Below are positions 12,970 through 25,481 of a stretch of 64,000 bases of DNA, piece by piece; positions within the stretch are counted from its first letter, which is position 1; every line of letters begins with the position of its first letter. The stretch comes from Eudromia elegans (lineage: Eukaryota > Chordata > Aves > Tinamiformes > Tinamidae): contig PTEX01000004.1 in NCBI GenBank assembly GCA_003342815.1, positions 992,001-1,056,000 of the forward strand, given 5' to 3'. The notes under the pieces were generated by a model. That model searched no databases. It saw only the letters and a program-made list of their open reading frames with translations, and had not been told where the DNA came from. The position numbers and the translations under genes are program-made.

Positions 12970-15900
12970 TATTATTATGTCAGCTCAAGGATACTTCTAT
13001 CGAGACAAGCACAATAAATTTCCCTCTTCAGAAATGGAATAGAGTAAATACTCACTAGAAGGACAGCGCACTGGCTTCTCTTCCCCTGTCTCTCAGGGCC
13101 CCCTAACGAGTGCCTGGTGCATCTCCAGAAGAGTCACCAGGACAGTACAGCGAAGCACGCAGCAGGTTACAGCACACACGCAGGTTAAGTGGTTCTCTGG
13201 CAGTTTGTTTTGCTGTTGCCACTGTTCTTAACAAAGCTGTTTTCTCTAGAGGAGGTTTTGGACGGCTGAGCAGTTCCTGAATCAAACTGGAAGAAAAGCA
13301 GCTACATAGTTCCAGGAAAGCCTGGCTAACTTCAAAGCCACAATTTACCATGCTCAGAGACTAAGGACAGGAGCAAGACCAAAAAACAACCCACAGTCCT
13401 TATTTGTCTTAGAGGAACTGCTGGGGTCAGTTGCCAGAAAAAGTATGTGACAAAACAGGTTAAATCTTAGCTAGGATTGGAAGTGAAAGAATCCCTAAAA
13501 CAGCTAGAAAAGAGATGTAAAGAATTAAATTTAAGGAGGCCTTGCTGCTTAGATAGGATAATGACACCAATGCCTGTGACCTAATAAACCAGCATGTAGC
13601 ATCTTTCCAAGCAAAAGTAAAATAGGAACTTCGTGTTGGCTGCAGAAGCAGCATGCCCAAAGCCCCATGGGGCTGTGCTGCCTTTGGGATGGCAGGCACT
13701 CTTCCTCTCACCTGAGGAGACTCACCTTCACTTCAGTGTCTACCCTGCACCCCAAGTGTAACACAGAACACAGGCAGAACTGCAACCAAGCAGCCAGTTT
13801 CTTTCCGCAGAGCAGGCTCACTGCTCTGGGAAGCCCGCACCCAAGGCTGGTGCGGGTCAGCGCTGCACAGAGGGGATCTCTCAACGCATCACCTCCTTAT
13901 GCAGCCGGAGAGGCTTTACTGTCATGTCCATTTACCTTTGCTTGCTCCTGGCAGCACTGGTAGGCTGTCAGGAGAAAGAAATGAGAAAGAAATGAGCTGA
14001 TGTTCACCAGCAGCCCCTCACCCGCTGCTGCTTTTTGGACATGACAAGCCCTGCCATTTCTTATACGTGAAAAATCAGAGTAATCATGCCGGTCCCCTCC
14101 AGGATGATCTAACGGTTTCTGCATAGATGAAGAACCGCAGCAGCAGCTCTAGTGTTCAGCACAAAGGGCAGTACACAGATATCAAGCAAAACAGCCAGAA
14201 ACAGAGCAACATTTTATTTTTAGATGTCAGCTTTAAAGAAGGATTTTATACATGGGAACTGGCCTATGCTGTTACTGAAAAAAAATCCCTTGAGGCAGGT
14301 CCCTCAGTATCAGCCCTTGCAACAGCTCTGTCAGGTCTATTCAGAACACCTGCACTTGGCACCACCCTTGACTTTATATCCAAATCTGGAACAGGGAGCT
14401 GGTGGCCACATTGCCTATAAACTCAGACCTCTCCCCATTGCTAGGATTGCACTGGCTGCAGCCAGAGAGCACAGAGAGCTACTACTGCCCTCAGGGCTGA
14501 GGCTGCGCTGGGAAGTTTTATGAAATGGGAGAGGGAGGAAAGCAACATGAAAGGCTGCTGCCCTGAAATCCTCCCGTCAAGAGACCAATTGTGTTTTTTG
14601 CTTTTCTTCCCGTTCATGAGGCTTTTCCATTCAAAGAACCATTGCCAAGTTATTGCCCTTTCCCATACTCCCAAGGATGGGAGGCCACACTCATCCCTAG
14701 AAGCCAGTCAAACACGTGGGAGGACAGGCTGGGATCACATCCACCTGGAGAACACAAATGCAGCATGGGCCCTCCAGACGTGGCTCCCCGGCCACCAGGT
14801 AACTCTCCTGGGGGCCTCTGAGGCCTGGGAGTACAGGCTGTGCATTGACAGACAGTCTCTCCTCCTAAGTTTACTACCAGTATCACACAAATAACAACAA
14901 TATCAAAGCTGAAGAAGAGCCTATTAGCAGCTGGCTTAAAAAGATACAGACACCAGGGAGCCAAAGTTATTTTAAGTTATTTAGTATTTCTGGACATCCC
15001 TTTTTGTCACTGTTAGTTACTGAGAATCTTGTTCCTTGATGATTCACTCCTTACACTCCAGTGCACAGGTCATCTCAAAGAGCCAAAAAAAAAAATCATT
15101 CAATCAATTACGCAGAATCTCTGAATAGCTCTCAGGGATGCAGGAAAACAATCGCACAGAGAGAACTTCAGTTTACCCAGAAATACATTTGTATAAATGC
15201 ACACATCTATGTGTGTGTAAATACATCTTTATTAACACATACTTCCAGGCCTGCATATGCCAAAGCCTGTGATTAAAAATAAACAATAATAATAGTAAAC
15301 GATGACATTTCAATCAACAAAGGATTTGATTCCTATCTTGATCTTAAAACCAGGGAGCAGAGAGGAGAAAAGAAAACCCATGCCAAATCTCTAACATAAT
15401 TTTTGACTGGCTAAACAGGAGGGCAGTTTTTTCTCACCGTCTACCACAAAATGCAAAGAAAAGCCACATTAGAAATTCACCTGTGTTGTCACCTCTCTCT
15501 CTGATATCCTCCTGCTCAAACACACTGTATACAAATGATTGTCCTCAGGGGTGTAATTTCGTTTTGTTCATTTCAGAATTAGCACCATGGATAGCTATTA
15601 TGGGAAGGCCAATTTTCCCTGCAAGAATTCCAAAAACCTACAGTCTAGAAGTTTGCCTTCAGCTGGGTTCTTAAATTTGCAATTGCACAAAGAACAGATA
15701 TGCTCAGATTAAACAGAGAGAAAAATAAGCCAATGGATGGAACGGCTGGGAGGCAGACAGAGGTCAGCAGACAGGGGCAGAAAGAAAAGGGATGAGCAAG
15801 ACAAACAAACACACAAAGGAAGAATAAAGATGCATTTGTATTACCATATTACAAACCCTTTGATTGCTCTAATTACACCTAAAGGAAATCAAAACGCATC

Positions 15901-18900
15901 TGCTGGTACCAAGTGCATGAATAATTAACGGCAAAGGAAGGAAGGCAGCAAGCTACAAACAACCCAATCAATCTCCAGGTATGGGCAGGTTTTTTGGGAA
16001 AGCGCATCTTTTGTGGTGTGTGGTGGTATTTTTAAATTTTTCTCTCTTCCTGTATTTCAAGTGAACTGAAATGACTTTCTCTCTTCTTTTCTCAAAAAAG
16101 CAAGAGAAAAAGCCAGCGTCAGGCTTAGGAATTTACTGAAGCAAAAGAAACCCCCAAACCAACCCCTCAACGCACCACTAATACGAGGAAGACTGTAACA
16201 TGGTTTGATCAGTAGGAAATGCAGTGGGCAGGTGGGTTACTGTGCCATCTGTAGAATTACAAGAACACATAAACCAAAGATCACACCTTGTTTGGATAAA
16301 TCCTTTATGTCCAATATAAACAAAACAAAATCTTCTGGAAATATAAACAGAATGTTGCAAATAAAATAGAGGGATGTCAGGTGGCTAGACTCATTGAATT
16401 ACTAACCATTACAGAGAGAAGCTCAGGTCATGAAGTATTAACTGTCATTTTATCTATTTTGCTGAACAACCAAAAATAATTAAAAAAAAAATCCAGCCAA
16501 AAGGTACAAATAAGACTAGCCAAGGCCCAATTATTTCCATCCTAGAGGGATGTCCTTGCTGATTCACAGGAAAGAAAAACTTTTTTTGTAATTAATCCAA
16601 GGATCAAAAGGAAATCTTGATTTTACTTCCTGGCATGATAAAACAATGCTGATATCCGTCACTTGATGTTTGCAGTAGACTAAATAAAGCAATTTTTAAA
16701 TTAAGGACATTTAACAAAATAAACAACCATTCATTACATAGCAGGCAAGGGAGGGGAGAAAACTAAGAGAGAGAGTTCCTTACATCTATTTATTTTTTAT
16801 CTTTAGAAATACAAGCTTTTTGGAGTACAAAAATGCAATTGCTACACGTACCATGATGGATTAGCTCTGGTAAACTGAAATAAATAGCTATTCATCTTAC
16901 TGCCCATGTCAGCATGGGGTATACTGTGTATAGAAGATGAAAAGCCTACAGACCCTAACCTGAGGCCTCCCACAAGAAACATTTGCAAAATGGCTCAGCT
17001 ACAAGAGCTCACCCCGAACGGCCTTTTGGAGCTTCAAATTTCTATTCAGATCAGCCATTCTGCCTTACTTTTCCCTCTGCACCGATAATCACATAGGAAC
17101 AACAGCAAAGAACATCCACAATCATCTACTCTGGAAGAACTGAGCATATTCTCTCCACTCAAAGCATTTTAAGAGGTATATCTACAGAAAATGCTTTGTC
17201 CACTACTGAAATAAAGCATCATCCACACTAAGACCACCATCATTTTACTCTGCAGTACAGGTTTCGCTTTTAAAAACTTTCCTAAAAACAAACACTATCA
17301 TAAACTCCTTAAAATTGCTAACTACAGTATCAAATTCTTCTCTCACGTATATTATGCTGCTCTAATTCCACTACTAAAAGATATATTCCCTGAAAGAGAA
17401 ATAGGATTCCTACATTTAGGGCAGATGAATGAAGAAATAAGTCCTTCTGGGATTGAATTATTGGTTCCAGGATGCTTTCCTTTTTGACCCTTAAAGCCTT
17501 GAACAATCCCGTCTAGGGCTCATTTTCACGTTCACTTGGACATGAAAAGGCCTGAGAAAGGTCTTTTTTTTTTTTTTCTGTAGTTCATTCCACAGTCTTG
17601 AAAAGATTTCAAAGGCAACATTATCACTGTTGGTGAAGCAGATACATTAAAGAAGAGATTCAGCTGAACAGAAAGTGGAGAGCATGCATACTGAGCAACC
17701 CACCTGTAGCACAACCATTTCTCTCTGAACCACCAGGACTGAAGGGCTGTAAGCCAAGCCAGACACTCACTCCTACTTTACAGACCACTTGGGATTGAGG
17801 CAAACATCTGCTTCAGCCTTGTTCCACTGACTTGATTAAAGACCTTTAAGACCAAACTGAGAGGTAGGTGCTCTGAAATAGACCTCATTTCAGATTGTGT
17901 TTTAATGTTTAGGCAAAGAAAACCCCTAAATTTTCAGCAGAACAGTGACTATAACTTTAGTGGAGGCTCTACAGTCTGAAAATTATTAGAACCTGAACAA
18001 GTCTAATATCCAAAGAGCCTATCTCCATCCACTTGAAACAGATGAGAACTGTAACTGCCTCAGGATATTCATTCTGCGCTGGCTTGAATGGGTGGAAGCA
18101 CATGCCCTTCTTCCTCACCAATGAGCCTTTGTCAAAACCTTCTCTTCCCTGAATTCCCTGGCTGCAGCACCAACGGATTAGGCCCATCCTTCTTTCATCT
18201 CTCCTATGAGACAGAAACAGAACAAGCTCAGAAGCTGCTGTGAAGGGCTGTGGAATGTCATACGCACATGAGAAAGACAAACCCTCCAAAAGCCTGTAAA
18301 AGCACTACCAGGCTAAACTGGGAAGCGGCAAAAAGACCCTGTCTAATATGCAGAGCATCCAGAGAAAGGAAAGGGTTCTTCTACAGAGAGGAAATGAAAA
18401 ACAGCAGAGGAGGGCTGACAAACCTCACGGACAGGAGTTTGTTTCCCGTGCCTTTCAGCTACTGCCTGGTTATAGGCCCTGGAGAAAGGGTTGCTGCTCT
18501 GTAGTCGCAGATGCTTGAGCAACTCTCTACAGCAAGAAGAACCCCAGTCCACATTCCACCACTCTCAGTTCTTGCCTTTCGTAATTCAACCATCCCACAA
18601 AGACAAAACACTTGTACACTGTCTTACTATCCTCTTCATCTGTGAAAAGGCTTTCCGATCAAGGTGGCTCAAAAGAAAAGCCGTAGAAAAGCCATAGGAG
18701 ATTGTTTACAAGCACATTGCTCAGGAGAGACTGTTCCTGCTGAGCTTTATTAGTATTAGTTTAACCTACAGCTATAAATTTCCTCAAAGGGCTCTGTGGT
18801 ATATCAGCTTCACTTCGCATATCGCATGGAACTCATTAGTTCATTATAGCAGTGAAAAACAGTTTCTATCAAATGCACCTCAATACTCTTCCCACAGATG

Positions 18901-19814
18901 CTTAACGCACTGAACAAGCTCACAGATGCCCATGATCCCAAAGGGACCACAAACAGAAAAGCTCCAGCAGATAAATACATAGAACTTAAAGCTTTTAAAT
19001 CAAACATGTGTGTAACTGTTTCATACCTGTCAAATGCTCCAATTATATGAGCTTTTGCCCAGGTGTGGCTCTGGGCTCTTCCCATGAGCTACAATCTGCT
19101 GAATACACTTTAGTAAAGCTTTCGTAACGGATATAACTAAAAAATGACAAACCAGCATATGACCAGATTTCTTGCATTTATTCTTGGATTTCTCTTTGAC
19201 TCAGATCCTCTTTTTGAAGGAGGAAACCACCACCTTTCGGCTGAATGCATGATTAGTACTGGTTTTGTGCCACTGAACAGCTTGTAGATCCTGATTTTGT
19301 CTCCAGATGAATGCACTAAAAAAAAGAATTTACCAATAAGGAAAACAAAGCTCTCGGGTGTTTTGACCTTCCTTTCAAGGAGACAAGACTTCTGGAAATG
19401 CAAAGGTAATCCTCCCTGACAAAGAAGAGGCCCTAGACCTGACAACCAGAATACTGCAACCATGTCTGGCAAAGATCTTCTATTTGCTGACTTCAAAATG
19501 TCCTGTCTTACCAACGTTTCACTTCTGTCCTGGCAAAGGAAACATTCTTGGATTCCATATGCCGAATTCAGCTCTAATCTCACTCTGGGTGGACAGAAAT
19601 ATGAGCAGCTGAGGGAAAACAGAGCCCGGGGCACTGCTCCGCTTACCAGACAGAGGTAGGAGACACAACAAAAGTTTAGACCTTACTCTCCCTTTATTAA
19701 TCTAGATCTGAGTGGAAAGCCATGGAAACTTAAAACCACATGGTACCCATTCAGAATAAAAAGAATTCCATGGCCAGTGGAATTTACACCTTCATGTAAC
19801 AAGCCTCTCATTCT
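12970..19814 (-). other. NRXN3 intron, no genes seen
   Basis: Intronic sequence. The longest open frame (19634-19137 minus, 165 codons) has no recognisable domain, and a frame of that length is expected by chance in 64 kb. A short direct repeat (GAGAAAGAAAT twice) lies at 13972-13993 and a T14 run at 17564-17577. Confidence 0.6.
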
Positions 19815-20251
19815 AAAGAGGGTCCAGTGCAGAGCAACAAAGATAATTAAGGGACTTGAGCATCTATGAGAAAAGACTAAGCAAGCTGGGCTTGTTTAGC
19901 CTGGAGAAGACTGAGATATCTGATCAATATGTTTAAGTACCTGAGAGATGAACATAGGGAGGAGGGGGTCAAACTCTTCTTGGCAGTGGCCAGCAACAGA
20001 AAAAGGGGTAACGGGCACAAGTTGAAACAGAGCAAGTTCCATCCCCATGTGAGGAAGAACTTGTTTCCTGCGAGGGTGACAGAGCCCTGGAACAGGCTGT
20101 CTAGAGAGGCTGTGGAGTCTCCTTCTGTGGAGATCTTCCAAACCCGCCTGGTCAAGATCCTATGCCACGCACTCTAGGTGTCCCTGCTGGAGCAGGGGAG
20201 TTGGACTGGATGATCCATAGAGGTTCCTTCCAACCTCAACTATTCTGTGAT
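19815..20251 (+). mobile_element. CR1 LINE 3' fragment (5'-truncated)
   Basis: Strong match to the 3' end of the avian CR1 non-LTR retrotransposon: GGTCCAGTGCAGAGCAACAA, GGCTTGTTTAGCCTGGAGAA, GAGGAAGAACTTGTTTCCTG, AGAGCCCTGGAACAGGCTGT, AGTTGGACTGGATGATC, TTCCTTCCAACCTCAAC, and the typical terminus TATTCTGTGAT without poly(A). The plus-strand frame at 19929-20177 preserves the ORF2 C-terminus, including RGNGHKLKQSKFHPHVRKN, RVTEPWNRLSREAVESPS and IFQTRL. A deletion at the usual CTCTCCTATGAGG site and a stop upstream break the frame. It is a dead-on-arrival copy, antisense to NRXN3, and the youngest-looking element here. Confidence 0.93.
19929..20177 (+). pseudogene. CR1 ORF2 C-terminal remnant
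   Basis: This open frame of 82 codons inside the CR1 fragment matches the C-terminal end of CR1 ORF2, the endonuclease/reverse-transcriptase polyprotein downstream of the RT domain. Recognisable parts are KYLRDEHREEGVKLF, RGNGHKLKQSKFHP, RVTEPWNRL and EIFQTRL. The endonuclease and RT domains are absent through 5' truncation, so it is non-functional. Confidence 0.85.
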
Positions 20252-21104
20252 ACACCCAGAAACTTTTAATAATTATCCAATATTTATAATTTTATCCAAG
20301 AAAACACTAAGCTTTGTTGTGCACTATCACACATCTGTCTCCTCTCAACCCAAAGGTGGATACATTTTTTGAGCACAGCTCAAACTGCTTCATGCTCTTT
20401 CAGTAAAAAGAGCATGATAAATGAGAGCTATTATTAGCACGGACAGTGCCAACCACCAGCAGTTAAGGCTAGCACTTGCGCCTGTCAGAACAAGGCTGCC
20501 CCTCTACCACACTGCAACATCACACTCATCTTAACACAGAACATATCAAGCTATCACACTGCAGAGAAAAATTCAATGTGATGACCATTCAAACAGCTCA
20601 CGGGTTTTGCTCACGGGACCTAAGGTGCACCCACAAGCTGCACACAAGGTTGCCTCATTAAAAAGATGGATGAGCTTAGAAACCAGACAGCTACTGGTAA
20701 GCACAAACTGAAGGATGACCAGACCCTGCCAGCTCCAAAGCAGCTGCTTATGTTTGGACTCAGGCAGCAGATGATAACAGGAAGGAGCTAGCATGCCCCT
20801 GCTGCCTGCAAAAGATGCTTTTTGGGGAGATGCCTCTGAGCATGGATTTCAGCCTACCTAACGAGGCATGAACAGTAACCCATAGGAGGAGTGAGGTCTT
20901 CAAAGCCAGAGAAGACGAGGAGAAGTCTAGGAAAAGTTCTTGTAGTTTACTGCATTGGTCTGTAGGGCTGGCAGTAGAGTTCGCCCCGAAAGTCTATGTA
21001 TGTTCTATCTCTTTTTTTTTTCCTTTTTTTAGGGCTTATAACTAGTCAATCTTTTAAGATCTAGAACACTCATTTAGCACTACATAACCCTTTTTGTCCC
21101 ATAA
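20252..21104 (-). other. NRXN3 intron, no features seen
   Basis: Unique-looking intronic sequence between the CR1 fragment and the MIR-like relic. I recognise nothing in it. Confidence 0.6.
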
Positions 21105-21290
21105 GCTGTTTTAAGCCTTCTCATTTCTTTCTCACACAAAGCACTTAATAAAAAGCTTACAGTAGCATTATCCCCATGGAACAGATAAGCAAATCGAAAA
21201 CCACATTACTACCCCAATTTTCAGGGAGCTAAGAAGATACATTGTTGAAGTGACATAGAGAGGACACTGAAACACAAGCTCTAAGGAGCA
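21105..21290 (+). mobile_element. Possible MIR-like SINE relic
   Basis: AGCATTATCCCCATGGAACAG, then AGTGACATAGAGAGG and ACAAGCTCTAAGGAGCAAGAATTC, recall the MIR core order 'attatccccattttacagatgagg ... aagtgactt ... gccaggattc'. Spacing and identity are poor, so this is a tentative call. Confidence 0.3.
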
Positions 21291-21397
21291 AGAATTCCTT
21301 CAACAAGAACACAGAGTGCTTTTATAGGACTATTTCATCCACTGATCTCTGATTGATCCACTGATCTGAAAATGATAAGAAAGGAAGAGAGTCACTA

Positions 21398-21455
21398 TTT
21401 TTTTTTTTTTTTTTAAATGGAAAAAAAGAGTTTAAAAAAAAAAAAAAAAAAAAAA
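21398..21455. repeat. T17 ... A22 inverted homopolymer pair
   Basis: A 17-base T run (21398-21414) and a 22-base A run (21434-21455) are separated by 19 bases and followed by GAGAGAGAGAAAGAGAAGAG. The two runs could pair into an A-T hairpin. This is a likely polymorphism or assembly-error site. Confidence 0.85.
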
Positions 21456-23041
21456 GAGAGAGAGAAAGAGAAGAGAGACTTGTACTCCAAAATCATGTAA
21501 AAAGAAAATGGGAAACAGACTGTGCTGAAAACAGACTGTGCGCTTCCCCAAATTCATCTCAGACTCTGACTGGATCATGCCGCCTTCAGTAATTTTCTTT
21601 TTATTGACTTAATTATGGAAGCAAAATGTTTTCTTCTCTCTCTTGTATCAAACTCGAAGTGGAACACGTACTCTTCATTGCACTCAGCAGCAGGGAAGAG
21701 TTTAATCCCTGTCTAACAAACAAAATGTCCCCTCAGTGATATATTGCAAGCCAGAGGTGGTTGCATTCCAAGGGCACTGCTCATTCATATTCCAAGACAG
21801 ATGAGGAAGATACAGTTTGAATTTGTGACTGTTTCCAAAGAATTTATTTATCACTTGAGAAGAGAGCAAGCACAATATAACCCTAACCAACCAGTGAAGG
21901 CCACTTAACACATCTATTTTGCTCATTATGGGCAGATTTTAACAATGTACTGATGGCCAGCAGAGAAGCCAACTGCTGAAGTGTGATAACATTTCAACTT
22001 GGACTATGCCTTTCAGTAAGTCATCTGAAAAGCAGACCTTTTGGACGCCCCCACAAATGCCCTGTGGATGCTTTCAGGAGATGGCATGTCTACTCTGGAA
22101 CATATTCATGCAAGACATGAAAATAAAGTAAGGGCAGAGGAAAGTAAAATTCAGGTAAAACGAGATTCCTACTTTCCATCTCACATTTTAGTTATACAAT
22201 AGTGCCAGAACAAAGTGAAACTTAAATATCTAAATAAAGTAAAAGAAGCAGACAATCTAACGTTCATATATTTTATCTTTGTTAAAGACAGAACTAAAAC
22301 AAAGATAGGAAGATGATGGTTTTTGAACCTTTTGATTAGATGTTTTTCTGTCTATGGAGAGCTCTGAAGTTCTAAGATGCTCATCTAGGTGCATTTTGCC
22401 CTCAGATTTGATGAAGCCTCATTCAGAGGAGACCTGCATGACCTTCCCCATCTCTGAAGACAACTTTGCTCTAGTTTTACCTCACTGACATTACCCTGTA
22501 ACCTTAAATTTCAGGTGGAGTAAGTAACTGTCTTCTCCTGTCTTGAAAATTAAAATGACATTCAGAAAATGTCTGCCTCATGTAATCCCTTAGCATCACC
22601 AAAACTACTCTATTTTCAGTGTTGCCTCTAATGGAGGTGATGGGGTAACCCCCACACATTTGTTTGACTATTTCAATATTTATTATCTGAAGCCTCAGAA
22701 AGCCATCTGTATAGAGGCACAGAAAAGTGCAGTAGCTAAGATCAGTGTTGATCTGCTCTCAGAATTACCTTCTGCTATAAATACGGCAGTAGCTTTCCAT
22801 TTGATGCTGGACAGGCAATACGAGCAAGGACAGTCCATGAAGAACACCATGAGGCTGGTACTTGGATTTCCAAGTCACTCTAGGCTTGCAGTGTATGCAA
22901 TAGATTCTTTTCCTTTTTTTTCATCTTTCTATTGCTTTCACGTGTTTTCCTGTTCTCAGCTACTGCAAAGGATGGAGATGCCACAGTCTCTCTGGGCAAT
23001 CTGTCCCTGTATTTGACTCTATGTGGAGGGGTTTTTTTTCA
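21456..23041 (-). other. NRXN3 intron, no genes seen
   Basis: Intronic sequence. A 15-16 bp unit (GAAACAGACTGTGCT) is duplicated in tandem at 21511-21541. An open frame of 118 codons at 22660-23016 (plus) resembles nothing I know. Confidence 0.6.
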
Positions 23042-23785
23042 TTTTTCCTAACTGGAATTTATTGTGTTGCAGGTGTTCCTCTCATCCTAACACTCTGCCC
23101 CTCTGAGAAGAGCCCAATGCAGTCTGCTCAATATTCTCCCATGAGGGACTGAGGACTGAAAATAAATCCCTGAGTCTTAAGAAGAGAAGACTACAGAACA
23201 TCCAATTCTCTCTGCCTCTCCTTCTGCTTTTCCTAAAAATCTTGGTAGCTCTCTTCATTGGATTCCAGTGTGTTAATGCCTTTCTCATCCTGAGGAGTCT
23301 AAAGAAAGGACATGGTTCTCCAGAAGTGGTTGCACAAGTGTCACACATAGAAGGAAGAATCCCTCTCCTCAACTTCCTGGGTACACTCTTGGTAAGACAG
23401 GCACACAGGCTTCTCGTGCTGTATTGTGCAGTGCTGACTACCGTTTTGCTAAAACATCAGCACTCCCAGGTCTTTTCCTTCAGATCTGTTCCTTATCCAG
23501 TTCATGCTTCACCTGTATACTTGTGTGGGATTACCCCATTCCAGCCACAGAACTTTATACTAGCCTTGGTTGAACTTCAGAGTTTATATCAGCCCATTTC
23601 TCCAATCTGTGAAGTTCTGTCCATAGCCCAGCCTTGTGGCACATCAACTACCTCCCATTATCTGGTGTCATTTGCAAATTTAACAGGGTCCCATTTTATC
23701 CTATAATCACAGCCATTAACAAAGATATCCACAATATCTATCAGCTCCAACACTGCCCCTCAGGAATGCTACTAGGCCTTGTATA
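23042..23785 (-). mobile_element. Diverged CR1 LINE fragment, same strand as NRXN3
   Basis: Read on the minus strand, the segment follows the CR1 ORF2 layout. A reverse-transcriptase-like IVDIFVNG...VKFANDTR stretch (about 23770-23660) matches the CR1 NIFINDLD...KFADDTK region. Further on come equivalents of 'wleMKFN', 'kDLGVL' (GACCTGGGAGTGCTG at about 23460) and the 'ggtgaggcc...ctggag' region (CAACCACTTCTGGAG). It ends near GTTAGGAAAAATG at about 23045. Frame breaks and substitutions are frequent, so it is an old, dead copy. The outer boundaries are approximate. Confidence 0.6.
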
Positions 23786-25424
23786 AACACAGGCTCTTCT
23801 TTCTTCAGTTCACTGAAGGATCAGTTACATGGGGAAAGGAATAAAGTTCAGGAAGAAAGGACAGGTAGCATGATGAAGAGAAATGATTTCCTGAGCAGAC
23901 AGGCCTAGCATACCTTTTCAGGAGCAGCACAGACAGAACTTAAGTTTCTTAGCCACAGAACACAAATCTTAGTTCTCTCTGGCCACACATTCCTACAAAC
24001 CTAGTGGAGCTCTTCTCAAACGAGCAATGAGAAAATACAGGCTCTGATAAGGGCTATACTGGAGTAATTCATTATAAAATTATTAAGTCTCACAGTATTT
24101 ATTTAGAGCTCTGCAGCAGGAATGCCCCCTTCTTAGCCAACTTGAGAAAGCTTCTGCTTGGAATGAATATACAATACATTTAATATTACAAATAGATACT
24201 TTGCACTTTTTAATATCTCTCAACAAAGTATATTAACATATATTAGAGAACTGCAGCTCTGCTGCAGTATTAGTTGTGCTTGTTGAAAGGCAGCTAGTTC
24301 TGGGGTTGAAAATGATACTTTAGCCTCAGTATTTATACTCCCAAATCAGATACTGCCTGTTGGCATCTATCCCTCTAGATCTAGAGAGTCCATCCAATTT
24401 ACAATCCCAAACTACACTGGGTTTATAATGCTTAGCCCTTTTCCACAGATACCATGGGTACATTTATCACACAGGTACATTTCAATAATGTAATCCAGCC
24501 ATTAACGGTGGCTCATTTCAGCCACCACTCCTCAAGCCCCTCAAGTCATGCATTTCATTGCTCACAGAACGGAAAAACAGAACAAAGTACTAGCACTTTT
24601 AACATCATATTTAGTTTTATATCCATTAAATTTTATCTTAGAAAAATAAACACTGTCTTTTCTCTTCTCTTTCATACTGTATTTTTATACTTCTGGGTTT
24701 ACCTGAATAAACACTTTATAAATTGCAAATGATATTTATCAGCTTTGTGGCAATCTCACTACATTTGAAACAGCACAAGATCATATTTAGATAGATAAGA
24801 TATAGGTAATAGATCAGCACATGGAGAGTTCTAAAAAAAATCCAATCCATGTCCTGCTATTCTAAATAAAATACAAACACATATGATTTTAATTAACTTA
24901 TCTTGCATTTGGAATTCCACTAGGATACAAAGCCAGCAGGATCATTAAACCCAATCACATTTTCAGCCTAGCCTGCTATTTCACTAGAGCCATTCAAATC
25001 AATTTACTCAACAGAGACATTTGTCCCTGGCCTGTCACCATGGCCCATACTGAGCGTCCTGCACTTCTTTATCTTTTGGCAGGGCCATCATAAGCAAGCG
25101 ACACAGAGGGTGATGTATGGGAATTCAAGTAAGTTATAAATCCTCCACCCCTTCATCAGCCATCAGCCAGAGTGAATTTACTTCAGCCAGTGTTGGCAGA
25201 GGCTCCCTAGCTACTCTTGGGAAAGAGTCAGCTGGCGTATTCTTCAAGGTAAAGTGCCTTTTTGCTTTGAGGAACACAGGGCATTGTGATGGGAGGAAAA
25301 AGCCTCAATTGCTTCTTGGGATGGCCTGTAGACGGGAACAGAAATTGACCAAGTCATACATGCACTCACACCCTTGCAAGGCTCTTCCCATCCCCCTGAA
25401 AGGGGCAGAGATGTGCCCCCCAAA

Positions 25425-25481
25425 ACAAAAAACAAAAAAAATTAAAAACCAACCAAAAACAAACAAACAAAAAAACCACTA
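25425..25481 (+). repeat. A/C-rich low-complexity stretch
   Basis: The plus strand is almost entirely A with interspersed C (AAAACAAAAAACAAAA, CCAACCAAAAACAAACAAAC). It is simple sequence with no retroelement body recognised upstream. Confidence 0.75.

Noticed and set aside
19137..19634. Longest unexplained open frame (165 codons, minus strand)
   Set aside because: No domain, signal or family resemblance. With roughly six thousand stop-to-stop frames in 64 kb, one or two of this length are expected by chance. It also ends close to the CR1 fragment without continuing it.
23242..23706. 154-codon plus-strand open frame
   Set aside because: It is antisense to the decayed CR1 fragment, so it is a shadow of the repeat rather than a gene.
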